Shown here: positions 21,624-25,867 of the stretch, piece by piece | Layout: every line of letters begins with the position of its first letter | Position numbering within the stretch: the stretch's first letter is position 1 | From: DASSBG01 sp965651365 | GTDB taxonomy: Bacteria > Pseudomonadota > Gammaproteobacteria > Xanthomonadales > Rhodanobacteraceae | Direction of reading: 5' to 3' | DNA: 25,867 bases | Assembly: GCA_965651365.1 (NCBI GenBank) | Contig: CBFGSA010000029.1 | Coordinates: 1 to 25,867 of the forward strand | The notes under the pieces: model-generated | Database searches by the model: none | The model's input: the letters and a program-made list of their open reading frames with translations, nothing else | Told to the model about the DNA's origin: nothing | Position numbers and translations under genes: made by a program

Positions 21624-23033
21624 ATGTCCCCCGAACAAGTCCTGAAACTGATCAAGGACGAGAGCATCGAATTTGTCGACCTGCGCTTTGCCGACATGCT
21701 CGGCAAGCTGCACCACATCAGCTACCCCGCACACAGTTTCGACGAGGACGTGTTCGAGGAAGGCAAGATGTTTGACGGCTCCTCGATTGTCGGCTGGAAG
21801 GGCATCAACGAGTCGGACATGATCCTCAAGCCCGATCTCGACAGCGCCGTGGTCGACCCGTTCGCCGCCCACCCGCAGCTCAACCTGTTCTGCGACGTGC
21901 TTGAGCCCAGCACGATGCAGGCCTATGGTCGCGATCCGCGCTCGATCGCGCGCCGGGCGGAGGCGCACCTCAAGGCCACCGGAATTGCCGACGAGGCTGC
22001 CTTCGGTCCCGAACCCGAATTCTTCGTGTTCGATTCGGTGCGCTGGCAGAATGACATGGGTCGGGTGTTCTACGAGCTGGAATCGGAGGAGGCGGCCTGG
22101 AGCTCGCGTTACGACTACGAGGGCGGCAACCACGGCCACCGACCCGCAGTGAAGGGTGGCTATTTCCCGGTCAGCCCGGTGGATTCGCTTGGCGATCTGC
22201 GTAGCGAGATGTGCAAGGTCTTGGAACAGATTGGCCAGACCGTGGAGGTTCATCACCACGAGGTGGGCAATGCCGGTCAGTGCGAGATCGGTACCCGGTT
22301 CAATTCACTGGTGCAGAAGGCCGACGAGTTGCTGAACATGAAGTACGTAATCAAGAACGTGGCCCATGCCAACGGCAAGACCGCCACCTTCATGCCCAAA
22401 CCGGTGGTTGGCGACAACGGCAGTGGCATGCACGTGCACCAGTCGCTGTCGAAAGACGGCAAGAACCTGTTTGCCGGTGACCTTTATGGCGGTCTGTCGC
22501 AAACCGCGCTTTACTACATCGGCGGCATCTTCAAGCATGCCCGCGCGATCAATGCCTTCGCCAACTCCACCACCAACAGCTACAAGCGCCTGGTACCGGG
22601 ATTCGAGGCACCGGTGATGCTGGCGTATTCGGCGCGCAACCGCTCGGCAAGCTGTCGCATCCCCTTCGTTGCCAGCCCCAAGGGCCGCCGCGTCGAGGTT
22701 CGCTTCCCGGATCCGATGCAATCGGGCTACCTGACCTTCACCGCGCTCCTGATGGCCGGCCTGGACGGCATTGTCAACAAGATCGACCCCGGCGCACCGG
22801 CCGACAAGGACCTGTACGACCTGCCGCCGGAAGAAGAACGCAACATCCCGCAAGTGGCGTCCAGCCTCGACATGGCACTGGAGGCACTGGATGCCGACCG
22901 CGATTTCCTGAAGGCCGGCGACGTGTTCAGCGATGACTTCATTGATGCCTACATCGCGCTCAAGATGCAGGAAGTCACCCGCTATCGCGCGTCCACGCAT
23001 CCGCTCGAATTCGCCATGTACTACGCGATTTAA
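21624..23033 (+). CDS. glnA: Glutamine synthetase type I
   Basis: 469 residues, the standard bacterial GSI length. The N-terminal beta-grasp (VDLRFADMLGKLHHISYP) and catalytic blocks are complete: FFVFDS, the GQCEIGTRF metal loop, NGSGMHVHQSL near 265-275, and RIPFVASPKGRRVEVRFPDP. The adenylylation loop is conserved as LYDLPPEE with Tyr398, indicating control by GlnE. It makes glutamine from glutamate, ammonium and ATP. ATG 21624 is chosen because GAGG precedes it and the N-terminus matches; the longer frame from 21576 adds a non-homologous stretch. No sigma-54 promoter is evident in 21480-21623. The stop overlaps the next gene's start by one base. Confidence 0.98.
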   Translation: MSPEQVLKLIKDESIEFVDLRFADMLGKLHHISYPAHSFDEDVFEEGKMFDGSSIVGWKGINESDMILKPDLDSAVVDPFAAHPQLNLFCDVLEPSTMQAYGRDPRSIARRAEAHLKATGIADEAAFGPEPEFFVFDSVRWQNDMGRVFYELESEEAAWSSRYDYEGGNHGHRPAVKGGYFPVSPVDSLGDLRSEMCKVLEQIGQTVEVHHHEVGNAGQCEIGTRFNSLVQKADELLNMKYVIKNVAHANGKTATFMPKPVVGDNGSGMHVHQSLSKDGKNLFAGDLYGGLSQTALYYIGGIFKHARAINAFANSTTNSYKRLVPGFEAPVMLAYSARNRSASCRIPFVASPKGRRVEVRFPDPMQSGYLTFTALLMAGLDGIVNKIDPGAPADKDLYDLPPEEERNIPQVASSLDMALEALDADRDFLKAGDVFSDDFIDAYIALKMQEVTRYRASTHPLEFAMYYAI

Positions 23034-23509
23034 TGGACGCGAAAGCTTTGCCAGCAAAGCCGCTTGCAATCCGCACCGCCCGAGCCGCGGACCGCGACCG
23101 CCTGGTGGAATGGAATGCTGCCATGGCCTTGGAGACCGAGCAGCGCAGCCTGTCGCGGCAAACGCTCGAAGCCGGTGTCGATGCCGTGTTGCATGACGCC
23201 GGCAAGGGCTTCTACCTGATCGCCGAGCGCGAGGGCGAGGCACTTGGCGGTTTGCTGATCACCTTTGAATGGAGCGACTGGCGCAATGCGCCGATGTGGT
23301 GGTTTCAGAGCGTGTACGTGGAGCCGACAGCGCGCGGCCAGGGCGTTTTTCATGCCCTGTACGAAAGCGTACGCGAGCAGGCCACTGCCGCCGGTGCGGC
23401 TGCCTTGCGCCTGTATGTCGAACGTGACAACCAGTTGGCACAAAAGGTGTACGAAGCGCGCGGCATGCGTCACAGCGAGTACTTGATGTATGAGATGGCG
23501 CTGTCCTGA
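23033..23509 (+). CDS. GNAT family N-acetyltransferase downstream of glnA
   Basis: 158 residues with a complete GNAT fold: IRTARAADRDRLVEWNAAM at the start, the WWFQSVYVEPTARGQGVFHA acetyl-CoA block, and ERDNQLAQKVYEARGM. It acetylates an unknown amine. The ATG shares its first A with the glnA stop (TAATG), so translation is probably coupled to glnA; whether this links it to nitrogen metabolism is only contextual. Confidence 0.9.
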   Translation: MDAKALPAKPLAIRTARAADRDRLVEWNAAMALETEQRSLSRQTLEAGVDAVLHDAGKGFYLIAEREGEALGGLLITFEWSDWRNAPMWWFQSVYVEPTARGQGVFHALYESVREQATAAGAAALRLYVERDNQLAQKVYEARGMRHSEYLMYEMALS

Positions 23510-23524
23510 ACCGAGTCATCCGCT

Positions 23525-24430
23525 GTGCCGGTGAACTCGACGGGCCGCTGGCGCCGCTTGTTCAGCGACAGCGTGTTCCTGTTTCTGTTGCCGCTGTTGA
23601 TCAGTGCGTTGCCGTGGCGGGTCGGGTTCGCATTGTTGCGTTGGTTGGCGAAGATGGGCGTGGGCTTTGGCGACGTGGTTCAGGCCGCATGGGTGGAAGC
23701 CTCGCGCACCTTGCCGGCGCTGGATCGGAATCATTTCTGCAGCCGTTTCCGCCTGCTGCTGCTGGTCGACCGCTGCGACAGCCTGTTGTGCCTGTTGCGT
23801 TCGCGACGCTGGTGGCACAAGCAGGTCGACGTGCACGGCGATGAGTTGACGCGTGTCCCATCAGGCCTGTTGCTCAACAGCCACTGGGGCAGCGGCAACT
23901 GGATCTGGCAGCTGCTCAAGGCCAACGGCACGCCAGCATGGTTCGTGGCGCGGCGGGCCGGCGTGGGCGACGTGGGGCGTGGAGTATTGAGCCGCGCCTA
24001 TCTGGCCTGGCGGGTCTGGGCGCTGCACCTGTCGGATTGCCTGGGGATAATCTACACAGGCGGCAGCTCGGCCAACATACTTGGCACGCTGCGGCGCGGA
24101 CACAGCGTGCTTGGCATGCTGGATCTGCCGGCGCGACCGGACCAGAGCCATGCCAGTGTCCAGCTGTGTGGGCGCAACGTGCGTTTTCCGGTCGGACTGG
24201 CCACCCTGGCGAATCGCGCTGGCGTTGGCTGCAGCATCGTGAGTTGCGGCCTGGACATGGAGAGCGGGCGCCGCAGCCTGCATGTCGAGGTGCTTCCGGC
24301 CGAGCTGGGCGTGGATGAGATCATGCGCCGTTACGCTGCCCATCTGGAACGCCGCATTGAGACCAATCCAGCTCAATGGCAGGCGTGGCCGCAGGCGGTA
24401 CACCTTTTCGATCGCGCCAACCGCGCCTGA
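23525..24430 (+). CDS. LpxL/LpxM-like acyltransferase with atypical motif
   Basis: 301 residues. An N-terminal hydrophobic anchor (about 12-45: VFLFLLPLLISALPWRVGFA) precedes the acyltransferase block LLLNSHWGSGNWIWQLL. In lipid A acyltransferases the catalytic motif is HX4(D/E); here H120 is followed by WGSGN, so the acidic residue is replaced by Asn. Other family features, GGSSANILGTLRRGHSVLGM and the late VRFPVGLATLANRAGVG block, are kept. It may be an acyltransferase of a divergent group (similar HWGxG-type forms exist in Xanthomonadales, from memory) or catalytically impaired. The start is GTG 23525; no in-frame ATG precedes the hydrophobic segment. It lies 15 bp after the GNAT, plausibly in the glnA transcript. 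Confidence 0.8.
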   Translation: MPVNSTGRWRRLFSDSVFLFLLPLLISALPWRVGFALLRWLAKMGVGFGDVVQAAWVEASRTLPALDRNHFCSRFRLLLLVDRCDSLLCLLRSRRWWHKQVDVHGDELTRVPSGLLLNSHWGSGNWIWQLLKANGTPAWFVARRAGVGDVGRGVLSRAYLAWRVWALHLSDCLGIIYTGGSSANILGTLRRGHSVLGMLDLPARPDQSHASVQLCGRNVRFPVGLATLANRAGVGCSIVSCGLDMESGRRSLHVEVLPAELGVDEIMRRYAAHLERRIETNPAQWQAWPQAVHLFDRANRA

Positions 24431-24542
24431 TCCGGTCAGCGCCATCCTCGTGTCTACGCGGACGAGCGCCCGTACCGCCGGATCCCCTGCGACGCAACTG
24501 CCCAGAGTTCCCGCAAGGCCGACAGGCTGAGAGAGAGCAGGT

Positions 24543-25580
24543 TCACGGCTGTGGATTGTTCACGCTTTGGCCAGCCATTTCACGAGTCGGCTGTTGGCCT
24601 ATCCAGCGCGCAGCATCAAGTGCGTAGTAGCTCAAGATGGCATCGGCGCCAGCGCGCTTGATGGCCGTCAGCGCTTCCAGTACGCAGGCGCGTTCATCGA
24701 GCCAGCCGTTCTGTGCCGCGGCCTTGAGCATCGCGTATTCGCCCGACACCTGGTAGGCGAGTGTCGGCGCGCCGTATTGCTTCTTGACCCGACGCAGCAC
24801 GTCCAGATAAGGCAGGGCCGGTTTCACCATCACCATGTCGGCGCCCTCGACCAGATCAAGCTCCACCTCACGCAAAGCCTCGTTGCTGTTGCCGATATCC
24901 ATCTGGTAGGCACGCTTGTCGGCCTTGCCCAGCGCCACGCCCGAGCCAACCGCATCGCGGAACGGACCGTAGAAGCTGGATGCGTATTTGGCCGCGTAGG
25001 ACAGGATCCGGGTGTGGATGTGGCCTGCCGCCTCCAGTGCGGCACGAATCGCGCCAACCCGACCATCCATCATGTCTGAAGGCGCCACCACGTCGATACC
25101 GGCCTCTGCCTGGGCGAGGGCCATCTTCACCAGCGCTTCGACCGTGGGCTCGTTCATCACGTAGCCGGTTGCATCAATCAGGCCGTCCTGTCCGTGGCGG
25201 GTATAGGGGTCAAGTGCCACATCACCGATCAGCCCCAACGCCGGGTGTGCCTTTTTCAGCGCGCGAGCGGCCCGGTGCAGCAGATTGTCAGGTTTCCAGG
25301 CCTCGGCAGCATCGTCGCTGCGCAGGTCGTCGGGAGGTGCTGGAAACAGCGCCAACGCCGGAATACCGGCGTCCATGCAATCACCAGCCAGTTCCAGCAG
25401 CAGATCTATCGACTGGCGCGTCACTCCTGGCATTGAGGGCACCGCCTGTCGTGTATTTTCACCTTCGCACACGAACGCCACCATGATCAGGTCATCAGGC
25501 AGCAAGCGGGTTTCGCGGATCAGGCGGCGGGAGAAGTCATCGTGGCGCATGCGGCGCATGCGAGTGGCTGGAAAGCTCAT
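24543..25580 (-). CDS. hemB: Porphobilinogen synthase (5-aminolevulinate dehydratase)
   Basis: 345 residues. It condenses two 5-aminolevulinate molecules to porphobilinogen in heme synthesis. The active-site lysines are K198 (SYAAKYASSFYGPF) and K253 (VMVKPALPYLD). The metal segment reads ALDPYTRHGQDG (122-133), the Cys-free, Mg-type version rather than the Zn-binding Cys-rich one. ATG 25580 is chosen because the MSFPATRMRRMRHDDFSRR opening matches the usual HemB start; a TTG at 25598 would extend it by six residues. It is convergent with the acyltransferase gene, with a 112-bp gap that shows no strong terminator. The C-terminal end is ordinary. Confidence 0.97.
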   Translation of the reverse strand: MSFPATRMRRMRHDDFSRRLIRETRLLPDDLIMVAFVCEGENTRQAVPSMPGVTRQSIDLLLELAGDCMDAGIPALALFPAPPDDLRSDDAAEAWKPDNLLHRAARALKKAHPALGLIGDVALDPYTRHGQDGLIDATGYVMNEPTVEALVKMALAQAEAGIDVVAPSDMMDGRVGAIRAALEAAGHIHTRILSYAAKYASSFYGPFRDAVGSGVALGKADKRAYQMDIGNSNEALREVELDLVEGADMVMVKPALPYLDVLRRVKKQYGAPTLAYQVSGEYAMLKAAAQNGWLDERACVLEALTAIKRAGADAILSYYALDAARWIGQQPTREMAGQSVNNPQP

Positions 25581-25823
25581 CGGACACTCTGGGTACAAAC
25601 CGGGCCATATTGTACGCCCGCTGGCACGATGGCGAGCTGACCTGCCACTCCGATCGGGGCGTTCAGCGCGTGTCGATCCGCTACACCAAGTGCTTTGCTG
25701 TAGCGGGGATCGAACCCCCGGTTGGCAGCCTCAGCGATTCCTGGGCACAGGAACAGGAACTGGACAACGGCACGATTGCTCCGGCCCATGAACAGCATAC
25801 TTGACTCGTGGGTCTAGCCCGCA
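25581..25823. other. Intergenic region upstream of hemB without a supported gene
   Basis: 243 bp before the repeat at the window edge. A CGGGG/CCCCG hairpin with a seven-base ATCGAAC loop (25704-25720) looks like a tRNA T-arm on the minus strand, but no cloverleaf surrounds it. A 73-codon minus-strand frame (25577-25798) contains no recognised domain. It presumably holds the hemB promoter; I could not identify it. Confidence 0.45.
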
Positions 25824-25867
25824 TTATTCACCGGGATTCGTAGCGAGCCGGTTCCAGGGTGCGTGCC
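25824..25867. mobile_element. Partial second copy of the inverted-repeat element, cut by the window edge
   Basis: TTATTCA at 25824-25830 and the 15-nt CGTAGCGAGCCGGTT at 25839-25853 are spaced exactly as in the element at 8841 (8841-8847 and 8856-8870). Over the 44 visible bases 33 are identical without gaps. It is therefore the left end of a diverged family member; the right end lies beyond the window. Confidence 0.7.

Noticed and set aside
24040..24060. DnaA-box-like GGATAATCTACACA
   Set aside because: A single, poor match inside the acyltransferase gene; there is no box cluster or AT-rich unwinding region, so an origin is not supported despite the nearby par genes.
25704..25720. tRNA-like T-arm (GTTCGAT loop with CGGGG/CCCCG stem, minus strand)
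   Set aside because: The expected acceptor, D- and anticodon stems and a CCA end are not present in the surrounding ~90 bases; a chance palindrome or tRNA remnant is more likely.

Overview
The window is GC-rich, gene-dense DNA from a gammaproteobacterium, most likely of the Lysobacterales (Xanthomonadales), probably Rhodanobacteraceae-like. The grounds are the rsmG-parA-parB gene order, the Mg-type HemB signature, a TPR/sulfotransferase-like protein, a secreted protein ending in IFGNGFE, and intergenic repeats of the GTAGGAGCGGG and GGGAATCGGGAATGG types. The taxon is inferred from memory of protein families. I see no rRNA, tRNA, CRISPR array, phage module or intact transposase gene.

Layout. 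2-1924: end of a large secreted NHL/cadherin-like protein on the + strand. 2146-8500: ten minus-strand genes transcribed leftward: a short SPFH protein, rsmG, parA, parB, an ECF sigma factor, its zinc anti-sigma factor, a GT2 glycosyltransferase, a GNAT, a GFA/CENP-V zinc protein and a TfoX-N protein. 8501-9050: the largest gene-poor gap, AT-rich, holding a 152-bp element with perfect 12-bp terminal inverted repeats; a related end recurs at the right edge of the window. 9051-11967: a two-TM membrane protein, a RimI-like GNAT divergent from a RimK-like ATP-grasp ligase, and a small membrane protein antisense to the ligase's 3' end. 12106-16205: TPR/sulfotransferase-like protein, secreted sorbosone-dehydrogenase-like protein and PEBP protein. 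16333-18824: five-gene membrane cassette (DUF1328, YqjD-like, YqjE-like, YqjK-like, AI-2E/PerM transporter). 18873-25580: 3D-domain lipoprotein, FAD monooxygenase, uppP, glnA, GNAT, LpxL-like acyltransferase and hemB.

Functional reading. Most of the window is chromosomal housekeeping: ribosome methylation and chromosome partition coupled to an ECF sigma/anti-sigma pair, cell-envelope lipid recycling (UppP), nitrogen assimilation (GlnA), heme synthesis (HemB) and membrane stress proteins.

The less ordinary content is in three places. First, small palindromic repeats sit exactly at gene ends: one supplies the stop codons of two convergent genes and another encodes the C-terminal tail of a secreted enzyme. 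Second, a GNAT/ATP-grasp pair suggests an uncharacterised peptide or metabolite modification. Third, several proteins have altered catalytic motifs: a degenerate PAPS P-loop in the TPR protein, and HWGSGN in place of HX4D/E in the acyltransferase. I found no clear, fully novel multi-gene system; the best candidates are the GNAT/ATP-grasp module and the repeat elements.
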